In this document: piece after piece, positions 47,666 to 59,390 of the stretch
How positions within the stretch are numbered: position 1 is the stretch's first letter
Layout of the letters: the number at the start of each line of letters is the position of its first letter
NCBI GenBank assembly: GCA_021234155.1
Contig: JAJEKV010000031.1
Span: 2,945,055 to 3,009,054, forward strand
DNA length: 64,000 nt
Source of the DNA: Isoetes taiwanensis
Taxonomy: Eukaryota; Streptophyta; Lycopodiopsida; Isoetales; Isoetaceae
Reading direction: 5' to 3'
Notes under the pieces: generated by a model
Database searches by the model: none
Told to the model about the DNA's origin: nothing
The model's input: only the letters and a program-made list of their open reading frames with translations
Position numbers and translations under genes: made by a program

Positions 47666-48319
47666 CCAGGGCAACCTTTCTACTACAGCAGCGAGGCCCT
47701 GTTTCATGCAAGGTCCATTCCAACAACCAGTTCCAGGCAGCATAAAGTAGTTGCTTAGGTCTTCATTGAGTACTACCGCCATAGCCGAAAGCTTCAAAAA
47801 TGAAGCATGAAATAGCTACTTAGGTCTTCATAAAGAATCGTCCAAACCCAATGGATATTTCTGAGCCTAAATCCAACAGCATAGGCAGCAATATCAAAAA
47901 AGAAAAGGAAGAACGCCCCCTGTTTTCTGCCATAGCCATGCTGCCGGATTTGTAGAAGAAGAAAAGAAGGAAGATCTCCTCAATCCCAGCCTGTTCAATC
48001 GCCATCTATTGTCGGAGCAAGCCGTCATAGCCCGCACTAGCTAAAAAACCTCCCAGAAGAACAGGACGTCAAAAATTTGAATTGTTACTGGGTTATTTCG
48101 GTTGGTGATTCCGTCGCGTGAAATAAAAAGGCGGTGATTCTGTCCGGCGGTACTTTGCGGATGTGATTCTGCCAGAAGGTATAAAACAGTCGGCCAAGAT
48201 GGACCCTACAGACGGATGGCTGGGATCCATCAGAAGGTACACCTGACGCTGTCAGGTACGAATAATGGGGCCTCGGGAACGGATCGAGTTTCTGGAGGGT
48301 TAGTGATTCCGCGGGAGAG

Positions 48320-49120
48320 TAGTCACTGCGATGGAATCACCAAAACCGGGGTAAAGCTATTTTCAGCCTTTGGTGTGGTGGGATTTATTTATTTTTGCCT
48401 CCTTCCTTCCTGCGTCTACTCCGCCAGAGTATGATGGAGTTAGCTATGGCCGCTGCCATAGCTTGACTTCTTTTGGAGATTCTACTCTTCATACCTTGAT
48501 TTTATGGCCCGTTTTATAATCCAATCTGGCAAGTTTGGGGTTCAGCCATGCATTCTTGTAGCCTTGGTATTGAGCGATGCATTCTGGCTATGGCGACCTC
48601 TTGGACTTTGAAATTTGGCAATGCGATTTCTCAGGACTTTAAATCCATAATGCGGCTTTTGAGGTTTTTCAATTTGGCAATACTGCTTGTGTTATGGTAT
48701 GAGATATTGAAGCTTGAGCCCTGGCAGTATTATCATTGTTTTTATAAAAGGCAAACTCTCCAGGTGATTTCTAAGCTTAACTGGTTGCAGGTGCTCAAGC
48801 CTCAGAGAGCTGAATCTTTAGAACGGGCTTCTCATTTGAATGTTGCTTCACACACAGCAGAGGTGGCTCTCCATAAACATTAAATGGCAATTATAAGATG
48901 TTGCGATGTTAAGTAATTTATGATGTTCTGTTAGCAGATGGTGTGACTCCACTAAGGGGATATTCTTCTGAAACGGCAAAATTGAGACAAACACGGGAAG
49001 ATGAAGAGGGTAACTTCAAATCCTAGCTTTATCAGCTCCGACGATATGTTTTAAATAAGTATTGAAAGTAATATTTACTTCAGGAAGTCAACTTCATTGC
49101 ACTTACTCTAACATGCCAAC
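48320..49120. other. no supported gene
   Basis: A 111-codon plus-strand frame (48548-48883) has a hydrophobic stretch but no recognisable domain, and its ends do not look like a gene. Confidence 0.4.
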
Positions 49121-49430
49121 ACTTACATCAAAGGTTACACCAACAGGCAACAGGCTCATCTAAGACCCAATTAGCAAGATAGATGGCCACACAATGTTCA
49201 GAACCTGGATCTTCTGGATGAAAGCCTACAATAGAAAAATTATCGTTGCATTCATACTCCCAACTCTTCTCGTGGGACACTTACATCAAAGGTTACCCCA
49301 ACAGGCTCATCTAAGACCCAATTAGCACGATAGATGGCCACACGATGTTCAGAACCTGGATCTTCTGGATGAAAGCCTACAATAGAAAAATTATCGTTGC
49401 ATTCATATCTCCCAACTCTTCTCCTAGGGA
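49121..49430 (-). repeat. 158-bp tandem duplication that looks like a duplicated exon
   Basis: Copies 49121-49278 and 49279-49430 are about 95% alike. On the minus strand the higher copy lies between CCCTAG and a GATGTAAGTG donor and reads RVGRYECNDNFSIVGFHPED, PGSEHRVAIYRANWVLDEPV without a stop. The lower copy has a one-base deletion that breaks this frame. The protein family is not recognised. The splice-like borders suggest a tandem exon duplication. Confidence 0.5.
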
Positions 49431-51249
49431 GGGTATCTGCCAGGTTCTTTTCGAGATATCAAATATGATGGTAGTTGATCTTTCAGTTTCCATGTAGCTT
49501 CGTGTAATGCCCTCATGTTTTGACTGTTCACTATTTTTCAGAACTCGCACTACAAAGGTTTATGAGAAAGAATTCATTTACCAAGCCAGATCTGTGCCCT
49601 AGAGCATCATTCATTGCCATCAATTTTCACAGACATTGTTGTCTTTGTTGAACATGTTTTTGCAAAACACATCTAAGTTATAAACGATTCAGCGCTTTCT
49701 CAGCCAACATCAAAGAGCTAATACTCACCATCAAACACGGGAGACAAGTATAATTGTCATCAGAAAAAAGAGTAGATTGTAGTAACAACTGAAGTTTGAG
49801 AAAAATATGCATGACTATGGTATAGGAGACGAGGAAAGCTGATGAAATATTTGGCTCGCTTTTATTAACACTAGTGAGGTTGACATGAGTCAGTTGCCAA
49901 TCCCGTAAGCATGATTGCAAATGCGTTCAAGCTTTATTACAGATGCTTTTGGTTGGGTTTGCCTATATTTTCCTCCGCATCTGAAGGTCACAAGGCAATC
50001 CTAGCATGTGGGGAACAGTCACGCAAATCAGTACCATCATGTGCTTCATGCATTTGTTATTTAGCCATTTTTCTAAGCACATGGGAAACAAATATACCTT
50101 CCACCAGTTTAAAGTCGGAAATGTAAATCTTTGCACAAGAACGTATTTATTTTGCATGAACTTGACTTTTAAGATTGCCGAATATGAAATATAATTAGCT
50201 TAGGTGCTTATTGCTTAAGGGCAAGGATCAAATAGATATTGGACGCAACCATTGTTGCATAAATCATTACGACAAGCACAAAACTATAATGGAAATTATG
50301 ACCATTAAAAAGGTTATCACATAGGACATAAACATAGATTGCAATTGGACATAAACATGTGTCTCTATTGACGTTAAATTTAAATTAATTCAATTCATTT
50401 TTTAGTTCTATCAGTAAATTTATGATAGACATCAAGACGGATGTTAACTTCATTTTTTTATTGCTCATGCATACAAAAAATTTATCTCGAAGGCCAAGGC
50501 CGCCACGAACATTTCTTCATCTATCTCGTCTACATGTCCAAAAACATACATGATTTGGACCTGTGTTTTCTCACCTTGAGTTCTAGAAGAAAATAATGTG
50601 TGATTAAGAAGCGAGAATGTAAAGTTATTGCCTTTCCAAACATGTGAAACTAGACCCATTATTTATTAATGAACATCTATTAATACGATGTTGTGAAACA
50701 CATTCAGATTAGGGATATCTTTGTCTCCCCATGAGTATATTGGAACTATAAATGGTTCATAGATAGCAATCGATATGATGGATTTCTAACAACATATATA
50801 TGCTGTTATATTAATCTAGTTCTTAGACATTAAACTAGCAAGGCTAGTGTTGCAACATAGATCACCATTGACTATTGGTCTAAAGCTTTTCTTATTTTTT
50901 TCAATGATTCCTTGATGTCTTATAGATCAGTACAATACTGTTCAAACAGCTCAAATTTTCCTTCCCTTTGAATTCCTCTCACCCCATGCCCAAGACTTCC
51001 TAGATGCAAGCCCTTGTAGAAAAGATGTTGCTAAATTATTTCATTATCTACATTTTAATACGTCTAGAGCAACAAAATCCAGCACAATTAATTTATTGTC
51101 GATATTTTTCTCTAGCCGCCGCGAACATTTCTTTTGTTGACTTAGTGCAAAGCCATCTTGTGTATATGATACTTTGTGCAAAAGTTATCGCTGTTAGTGT
51201 TGGAAGTATCGTGCTTTTCCGCATGCATGTGCAAATTGATGACTGCAAT

Positions 51250-51618
51250 TAGAACATATCCTACAGCATAATTGTTGAAGGTATTCCTGGCAAAACCTTC
51301 AACCTCTATGGTTTAGAACCTCCAGGTTGCTTAAGGCAACCACTCTGTGTGAAAAAACCTCAAGAAGAATGCCTGAATAACAGTATAGCAGTGCTTTCCC
51401 AAATCAAGAAAAAGTTAAGCTCAGCAAGATTGATGCCATTCACAAGCAAAGTGAGATTCGACGATGATTTCAATTGCTACAGTCACTCAAAACTCAGAGA
51501 GATGCTATGTCAAAAGTCATATGCAAAAAGGATAGCACAAGTCATCCAAAAATATATCCCTGACTGGGTCAAAATCTGGTCAATATCCCTGGCAGAGAGC
51601 AATTTTTCACAAGTCTAA
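51250..51618 (+). other. candidate exon coding about 120 residues, unknown
   Basis: After TTAG an open frame runs to the TAA at 51616-51618: IIVEGIPGKTFNLYGLEPPG, NNSIAVLSQIKKKLSSARLM, RIAQVIQKYIPDWVKIWS. Composition and codon pattern look like real protein with helices in the second half. No family recognised. It ends just before the pentamer tail of LINE D, whose insertion may have cut it. Confidence 0.4.
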
Positions 51619-51672
51619 ATAGAATAGAATAGAATAGAATAGAATAGAATAGAATAGAATAGAATAGAATAG
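51618..51672. repeat. (AGAAT)11 pentanucleotide tract, 3' tail of LINE D
   Basis: In LINE orientation it reads (CTATT)n directly after a T/A-rich end. A shorter copy of the same pentamer, (TATTC)4, lies at 60681-60703. Confidence 0.9.
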
Positions 51673-53130
51673 TTTTTTTAACATCCACGGAGACCAATAG
51701 GTCATGGGACCCATACAATGGGCTAGTACAATCATTACTACTAGGATTAAAAAACCCCTGCCTCGAAAGGTTTTCAAGGGAAAAACCTTTGCAGTAATGA
51801 TGATACTAGACAAGCGGAGATAATAACTACTGAGGGCTCAGTAATTGCTGACGTTTATCTAGAACCTCAAGTATGTATAATGCCAAGTCATGCACAGATG
51901 GTGCTCTGAGAAGTTGTGGAAGCGTGGAATGGAATGCTAATGTCAAAAAGTGATTCCGGACTATCTCAAAAGCAGGGCAACTCAGAAGAGTATGGCTTTC
52001 ATCTTCAATAACCTGTAACTGGCAACATGCACATAGTCTCGCTTCTCACGGCAATTGCGGCCGCTCCCATCTACCTTGCCTCAATCCAGACTGTGGGACC
52101 CCGCGGCGAATTGATGCAATAGCTACAAGCTTGTTCCTGGACAATGAAGCAAGCAAATAAGCTTGGGGCCCTGGTGCCAAGGTGGGATTTATGTGTGCAT
52201 GGTAATGACCAGTTTTCACTTGGGTCAAAGTAACTGCGTCCCATATCTTTTGAGAAAAACAACCATTGAGATATTGTTGCAAAAGCTCAGGATCAGAACT
52301 GGCAAACCATGTAGTGCAATGCTCTTTCCAACATCGTTTCGACGCCGAGGAGATTCACCATGGCAAGTGCAAGAACAGGATACCTAACATCATCCATGTG
52401 GTGCACCTTTGGAATATAGTGGAGATGGCGCTTCATGGCGTAATGTTGAAGAGGCCAAAACCCCATCTCTTGTAAAAGAATAGCATAGGGCACCGTTGTT
52501 TTAACTCCGAGGCTGTAAGTGAGAAAGGACTTTTGCACCCGCTCCAAGCTCTCCCAAGCACTAGCACTAATGGCAGGCCCCCACACTTCAGAGCCATACA
52601 GTAAAACAAGGCTCTACCAAAGCCCTAAACAAGTGGGCTTTCCGTGGGCCAATCATGAATTTCTCGAAAGCAATTGTTTTGCATTGCATAGAGTGCTCTC
52701 CATCCAAAGCCAGACCACCCGCTTGGTAATACTTTGTTCCCAAAGTGTGTTCTTACGCAATTCTACACCAAGATACTTGTAGCTATCCACAACTTCAACC
52801 CGCGGCTATCATAGTACATAGGGGAACATTGTGACGAAGATTGAACTACCAAAAGCTTGGTCTTTTGGAGATTAACACGCACTGACTGTGTTCTCACGTA
52901 AACCGTGCGAGCATGTAAATGTTCTTTGCATACTAGCAAATGCGGTATATGTGCGAAGTGAAACATCATCAGCATACATAAGTTGCCTAATGATATAGTG
53001 TGCCAAATGTGGACCTCCGCCGCCATGATTATCAAGCTATTCTTCCAATTGATCAATGTACAAGCCAAAGAGTGTAGGAGATAAAGGGCAACCCTGACGA
53101 ACTCCAATATTGCTAGTGATTTGAGTACCT
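51673..53130 (-). pseudogene. LINE copy D, old and fragmented
   Basis: Minus-strand pieces in order: GVRQGCPLSPTLFGLYIDQL (53107-53040), a reverse transcriptase remainder with VNLQKTKLLVV (52870), EVWGPAISASAWESLERVQK and FLTYSLGVKTTVPYAILL (52590-52480), then a C-terminal end with the knuckle remnant VIEDESHTLLSCPAF near 51990, and a roughly 170-bp 3' UTR ending TTGGTCTCCGTGGATG and the (CTATT)n tail. Multiple frameshifts and stops. It is a different subfamily from A-C because its tail is not (CT)n. Confidence 0.8.
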
Positions 53131-54046
53131 GAGATGCAAGTTCTTTCTGTGTTTTAATACCTGGATCTCCTTCTAGTTTGTCTGCAACCAGTGATCAGAC
53201 ACACTTTATGTGGAAATAGGTGCAAATTATCATGAAATTTCAAGATTTGGTTTGACAGACTGTCATAGTAAAAAAACAGTGAGCAGGATTTGGCAAATCG
53301 ATTATCTTTTCTGGCTTTGAAATGTAAGCAAGAGATGACTACTTAGTTGGCCTAGAATGCAATCACAAACTCAATTATTCAATTTTTGACCCAAAAATGC
53401 AAAAGTAGCTAGATTTCTATTGACAGATGGGATAATGAATGCTTTTTTATGTCTTTTCTCCTTGTATGCACTTGTATAAATGGAATTCTATTGCTTATGT
53501 CTTTTATCTTCTAACAAGCACAATAAACCTATTGTTCTACCTTTTTCACATAATAAAGAGAAACCATACTCAGATATAATTATCAAAGATTGGATTTTCA
53601 TTCAGAGCAGAGTCACACAGTCAATAAATGAGATCCCAAGCTCTGTAGTCTTGGGTACAGATTCAAGTCAATCTTCAAATCAACAGATATGATAGTAGCC
53701 TCAGGCAATCCATCGATTTCTGATGCTCGGAAGGCAGATTCAAGCAAGAATATTCATATCCGGTCTCCAGATGAAAAGTCCCGATCGAATTCTTTGCCCA
53801 GAGCCTTCGAAGTTCTTCTGAGATCATTTCCCCTTTTCAAATTCCCATGTTTTCTTGATGATTTCGGCCCATAATCTTGTCTTTTTGCTTAATTAAGTGG
53901 TTCATGATTTAGGCAGATCCGAGTGTGTTTCATGATGATTTGGCAGTTAATTCGAAGTAGACGGATCTTGGCGTGACAGGGATTTTAGGGTTCTCGAAGA
54001 AAATCAGCCATATATCCCACAGGCATTTTATGCAAAGGAAGGCATG

Positions 54047-54160
54047 GGTATATAACGGTTAATCCAGGTGGATTATTAAAACTGACGTGCTATGCCCACG
54101 TGGGATTCGGTCCGTTACCGCCCAACACGTCCGGGTGTACCACGTGGCCCGGGGGGGGAG
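54047..54160 (-). promoter_or_regulatory. possible promoter with two G-boxes and a TATA box
   Basis: CCCACGTGGG (54097-54106) and CCACGTGG (54139-54146) are CACGTG cores, with an AACACGTCC half-site between them, and TATATACCC lies on the minus strand at 54047-54055. The arrangement fits a light- or ABA-responsive plant promoter pointing to lower coordinates, but no coding sequence below it was recognised. Confidence 0.3.
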
Positions 54161-54439
54161 GGAATAGGAAATTGTTTTTTGCACTTTAGAACGCTGGCAC
54201 AATTCCCAAGAACCTAGAAATAGAGGTCAATATGAGGCCTTTTTCGAAAATTCTTTTTTGCAAACAGAATCTTTTTTGATGCTCTATGATGTGGAAGAAT
54301 CTTTTTTGCAAAGCGGACACTTTGACTTTTTGGCTCAAAATGGGGTAGGAACTTGGTGAGGTGGAAAGTGGGGGATGACATGGCCATGTGAGATGCTGAG
54401 GTGTCAAACAAGTTAGCAAAATATCTTTTTTTCTAGTCA

Positions 54440-54920
54440 AAACTTTTGATGAGATGGGGAATCATGTGTGTGACACGTGTGTGGTGATGTGGAAGCATTA
54501 GTGATGATGATGTGGCATGATGACATGTCCCTTTAATAGTCCAAATAACTTATTAGGAGAAATTTTGAAGAAAATAGACTTTTCATGAAGGGTGATATGT
54601 GTGTGTGGTGACATGGCAATGGTGGTGATGTGGATGGTGATTTGACAACTTTTGAGTGGTGACATGGATCAATTTGGTACTAATGCATATAGAATTGCAA
54701 ACTTTAGGCAATAAGTTGATTCTTTGACTTTTCTTGATTCCCTTAGGAATTTTTGCACTTCCTCTCTCTATTTTGACTTTTAGAGAGAGAATTTGACCCT
54801 AGATCATGGGAATGGCCAAATTGAGTGTAATTTTTGCTTTTACAAGATGGTGGTGACATGATGGATGTGTGAAGTGTGAATGATGTATGAATGACATGTT
54901 TTGACTAGAAGAAAGGTTTT
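54440..54920. repeat. GATGTGG/GGTGACATG-rich low-complexity tract
   Basis: Many loose repeats of GTGGTGATGTGG and GACATG. No gene recognised. Confidence 0.5.
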
Positions 54921-55279
54921 TTGCCAAATTTGCTATGGGATGTGAAGGCCAGGCATGGAATTTGAGGCAAATGGGATCTTTTGCGTAGAATAAGAGATGA
55001 CGAGCTTAAAAGATGGATCATGTGAAAAAGTCATGCCAAGAACTCACAGTCAAACCACATACCAAGAGTAGGAGTCAAATGTCCATGGTGTTGGTCAACT
55101 AATGAAGAATGGTGGTGGAATGACTGGTGAACCTGCATGACAAGTGAATGTTAGAGCTTAACTGGAGTTGCTATTATGGCAAGAATGTCAACAACTTTAA
55201 TGGGATGGATAGTGAGGGCAAATGTGAACAATGCAAAGTGTTGAAGATGGGTAGAAGTGATGTATGACAAAATGCATAT

Positions 55280-55400
55280 CAGAATTGCGTAGTCTTTTTT
55301 ATGCTTCACCTTAAGTGTGGTTAGCAAAATTGCAATAACTTCATTAATGAATTGACTGCCCCTATCAGATATCAACTTAAATGGAATACCAAACCTGGTA
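55280..55400 (-). pseudogene. Ty3/gypsy integrase, C-terminal side of the Helitron insertion
   Basis: The minus-strand frame reads FGIPFKLISDRGSQFINEVI, the third strand of the integrase core, and decays after about 40 residues. It is the direct continuation of the integrase at 59422-59765, separated only by the 4,021-bp Helitron. Confidence 0.88.
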
Positions 55401-55438
55401 TCTTCTTTTTTATTTTCATAAGGTATTGGGTTCCGTGC

Positions 55439-55482
55439 CAAAGGGAACGCCGCATCTTACGCCGCATGCAGCGTTCCCTTCC
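55439..55482. other. subterminal inverted repeat at the Helitron 5' end
   Basis: AAGGGAACGC and GCGTTCCCTT pair over 10 bases with about 24 bases between them, 38 bp inside the left end. Confidence 0.75.
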
Positions 55483-55659
55483 GCTTTGCGTCCCCCCTGC
55501 GGGATTTTGGTTGGCAGAATTGAATGCTCTCTGTTTGAACTCGGACGCCAGGCGAAATTCCCCCCTGCCACTCTACGAAATTCCTATTCCTCTTATTCCT
55601 CTGCTACGAAATTCCCTCCGTCTGAATTTGGCGCCTCAGCTTTGGAAGCTTTGGAAAGG

Positions 55660-55830
55660 TGAGTCGGATCGCCATTGTGGTCGGATTCGCCATTGTGGTC
55701 GAATTCGTGAACTATTCTTCTTTTTTCTTTCAGGATTCACTTCACGGTTTGGAGTTCATTGTCTTTCTTCTGGAGCCAGTTCATTGTCTTTCTTCTGGAG
55801 TTCATTGTCTTTCTTCTTCACGGTAAGAAT
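55660..55830. repeat. two small tandem repeats inside the Helitron
   Basis: A CGCCATTGTGGTCGRATTCG unit occurs about twice at 55664-55706, and TTCATTGTCTTTCTTCTGGAG occurs three times at 55754-55822. A 24-bp unit (CAGCTGTATGAAAAACCCATGATC) is doubled at 56273-56323. Confidence 0.75.
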
Positions 55831-56883
55831 GAGTCAGTTAGTCTGTTAGAAAGTTATTGTTTAGCTGGGTCGGATTTCTGGAGGTGAGCATTGATTTGAA
55901 ATGACTAATACTTGCATTGTTTTGCAGACTGTTTTTACAGACGTTTTTTATTCCTTAGATATCCAGTGCTTTTCTGAACGTAATCATAACCGGGATGATT
56001 CTGCTCCATGGCTTCAAGCAGTCTCATTTTAGGGCTTGAGGAGAGAAGACGCTCTGCCAGCACTTAATTTGTAAGCAGATAATTTTCCTTTCCAACCAGC
56101 ATACAATGTGTCGGATTGGTAGGCTCCATATTTTTATCTAGATTTGAATTCAAAATTTGTAGAGGCTTTGAAGGAGTAGCTGAGGCATAGTAACCGGTTG
56201 AAGCATAGAACCGCTTGAAGCATAGGAGTCGGTTGAAGCAAAGGTACATGCTTTTCATTTTCGTGGGGCTAACCAGCTGTATGAAAAACCCATGATCCAG
56301 CTGTATGAAAAACCCATGATCCAGCACAGAAAACTTGCCGGATTAACTCTATCTTCCATGCATGCTCTTAACAGAATCGATAGCCAGACTTTGAAGACTT
56401 TGGCTTTTTTTTTAAACTGAAGTTCGTACATCATGTTTCCTGAATGATCTTTACTTGGTTAAATTTGTTGTGCACTGAATGCCATGCCTGTGTTTGCTTT
56501 TAGGGCTTCTAAAACTTATTGTTGTTGCAGAGAAATGTACCCTTCTAAAACAGGGAAATCTGGTAGCTGAATAAGACATGTAGGTAACTCATGTCTTAGA
56601 TAACCTCATATGCATGCTGGCATAAGGTCTATCAAACTCGATGCTGAACCTTCTTCCCTCTCTTGAAACAGTCAAGCTGGAGACCAGCTGAAAGCTTGCT
56701 GAAATTGTTTTGAGCTTACATCACCATCTATTTTTTCCAAACAAGCTTAGGTATGAGATTACGCAGTGGAGTGTTGAGTAGATAATGATAAAAGCTGGTC
56801 ATCCTAAGTATTTCAAATGGTAAGCATGGATATTTTGTCCTTGTGTTTCTTTTTTATGTCCAAACAATTTGGACATTGTGTTT

Positions 56884-57188
56884 CTTTTGTCACTAGCCTT
56901 GCCAGGTCTCATAATCCCGACCTCTTATACTCTGGCTCATGGGATAGGACCCTCAAAGTATGGAGAATGAAGGATTTTAAGTGCCTAGAATCAATTCGGG
57001 CACATGACGATGCCATCAATGCCGTGGTTATCTTTTTAAAATATGTATACACAGGTTCATCAGATTCTAAGATTAAGGTTTGGGAAAGGGGTGCCAGTCT
57101 TAAGAAAAGAGAGAGCAAGAGATGGCATAAATTTGTTTCATGTCTTGAAGGGCATAAATCTTCTGTTAATGCCCTTGGCAGAAGATGA
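56884..57188 (+). pseudogene. WD40-repeat protein fragment (JINGUBANG-like) carried by the Helitron
   Basis: The frame reads SLARSHNPDLLYSGSWDRTL, KVWRMKDFKCLESIRAHDDA, INAVV then YVYTGSSDSKIKVWE and EGHKSSVNAL, that is about two and a half WD40 blades with LYSGSWDRTLKVWR and AHDDAINAVV typical of plant JINGUBANG-type WD proteins. It ends abruptly in a stop at 57186-57188, and blades on both sides are missing. It is on the plus strand, the same direction as the Helitron, and probably a captured exon. Confidence 0.85.
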
Positions 57189-57461
57189 GCAAAGATTGGC
57201 AGCACATGTGATGTAAGTATGCCTTTTACCCTTCTAATTTCTCTCTTATTTTTTCTATCATTGTTTATCATTAAAGAAATTGTTGTAATGTTGTGGACTT
57301 GAATTTGCTACTTTATTTAAACCGGTCTTTGAATGGACTGTTTACGTTTGCCTTTGCATTATGCAGGTGATAAAATGCACAATGTGTCTACGTCATCCAA
57401 AAAGCTGTTATTTTTTGAAGAACTACCCTAATCCAATGAAGTTCCTCAAAATACTTTTCTT

Positions 57462-57720
57462 CTTTGGACAGAGGCAAAACTTGGCCATCTCTTATGAGAG
57501 AGTGCAAGGAGCAGGTGAAATCCTCCAACTTTCTTATTGAACGATCTGCATTGCTTAAACATGAGAGTCTTTGAAAGAGGTCACATATTTAAATGAGGTC
57601 ACATATTTGTTCTGCATTGGGACAGAGGCAAAAACTGGCCATCGCTTATCAGAGGGTACAAAGAGCGGGTGTAATCTTGCAATTCATATCGAACGACCTG
57701 TGTTGCTTAAACATAAGGGA
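57462..57720. repeat. diverged tandem duplication, about 145-bp spacing
   Basis: GGACAGAGGCAAAAC.TGGCCATC.CTTAT.AGAG..T.CAA.GAGC and TTGCTTAAACAT recur at about 57465-57562 and 57620-57715. Confidence 0.7.
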
Positions 57721-58051
57721 AATCTAATCACAACGCAACAAAGTTTTAGTTGTCTGGTTAAGATAGGTTAGAACTGGATGATAAAAATTTGTTGTCATTT
57801 CCACATTTTCGTAGCAGCGGATATTTTTTAACTTATTTTCTCTGGGATGAATTATATCAGTGATTGCTATAAGGGGAGGTGGAAATTTAGTGAAATATTT
57901 TTTTATTTAGGTCTTTTTTCTATTCTGTACCACTATTATCTGCACCAATTATAGAAGTGTAGATATTTGCTGGAACAAAATGTACCTCAGATAAGGCAGC
58001 CCAAGCTCAAATCACTATATTGACAAACTCTGTTTGTATCTTATCTGTGGT

Positions 58052-58124
58052 TTTTTAACATTGTTAATTGTCCCAAACCGATTGGTCTCCGTGGACGATA
58101 AAAGTAACTTCCTTCCTTCCTTCC
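58052..58124 (+). repeat. SINE/LINE 3'-end relic with (TTCC)4 tail
   Basis: TGTCCCAAACCGATTGGTCTCCGTGGACGATAAAA followed by (TTCC)n closely resembles the 3' end of LINE D (CCTATTGGTCTCCGTGGATG then A-run and (CTATT)n). It is a second member of the same retroposition family with a different microsatellite tail. Confidence 0.6.
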
Positions 58125-59390
58125 AAAAAATAAACCAAGAAATTTAAATCCCATCAACTATTGATCATCAGTTTACATGAGTACAAGAAAGGTCGAACCA
58201 ACCTGCACAATTGAATAAAAAATGTGAAGTTTAATCTTAGGCCCATTGCACCTGTTTAGCTAAATTGAGAATTTGCATGCAACATTAATGCGCACACCAT
58301 TATAAGGTTAACTTCCAACACAAATTTGCAATATTGAAATATTTGTTGCATATCCATTTTAACATATTTTACTTTTTATAATTGTATGATATAATTATAC
58401 TTGATTTTTACTATTATATTCCTAGAACAACCAAAACAAGCTATCACATGCATTCACTATTTATGGTGCATTGTCCATTACCATTAAGCTCTCAGGTTTG
58501 CATGTAACCATCACATCATTGAGAACATGTTTTCTAGGGTTCTTTCAAGCTCTTGCCCACATGTTTTAGGAATAATGTCCAATTTGTAGGTTTACACCAT
58601 CAAAGTCAACCCGCTTCATGAAGTTCGAGTATGCGCCTATAATGCTACCATATGGTATCATTTGCATGGACGCACACCTGTTCAATTATTGAAAGCCCGT
58701 ATAGACACGCATCCGTACATATACCTGACATCACATGATTTGCATTAAAAGATCATCTCCAACATGATGTTTGCATGTAGCAGTAGCTTAGCACCAACAA
58801 CACCACGTTTCATGCATGTATACAACACACTTCAATTACCATCATGCCGAGTACCCATTACATGTACCACTTCTTATGATTGCATGACGCTTACAGTTGT
58901 ACAATCACCTTGAAATATGACATCTATAACCCAGCACCACTATCATAGTCTCACAATTGCATTTGAGTAATTTCTGCATCATAGGAAAGGCCAATTTTTC
59001 TATTATACACATTCACTTACAAATCATGTAACTATCCATTAAGTCTACATACTCCATTAAATCTAGGCTTGCCATTACATCATCCACCTATCCATGTGCC
59101 CATCACGACTTTAGAATAACCGTTGTGGTCTTCTCAGATGCACCATTATTTCAAACATGACTCCAAATATACAAATCTTTCTCTTCTTATTCCCGACCCT
59201 TTAGCATTTCGGCATTGAACACCCATTTTAAGCATGTGAGATTAGGCACTTAGCATTGCACATAGTAGGGAGGTCATTCACGAGCTTGGGTGGATGCAAT
59301 TGAATGAATTGTCCCATTTCAACATTAATCATTCAAACTAACATCTTTACACTTTGTTCCATCTATAGACATGCCACACGTACACAACTA
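58125..59390. other. Helitron 3' half, no genes
   Basis: AT-rich sequence with no frames of interest, typical non-coding Helitron filler. Confidence 0.5.

Larger units (their letters stand above)
46619..48317. mobile_element. TIR element with about 205-bp inverted arms and captured RPB3 fragment
   Basis: The left arm (46619-46823) and the reverse complement of the right arm (48105-48317) share CTCCCGCGGAATCACTAACC, GAGGCCCC.TTAT.CGTACC, TACCTTCTGATGGATCCCAG and GCGACGGAATCAC, with scattered mismatches. The 1.28-kb interior holds an array of GGAATCAC motifs and an RPB3 exon. Size, long TIRs and captured host sequence fit a Pack-type (MULE-like) element or a foldback transposon. No transposase and no clear target duplication were seen. 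Confidence 0.75.
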
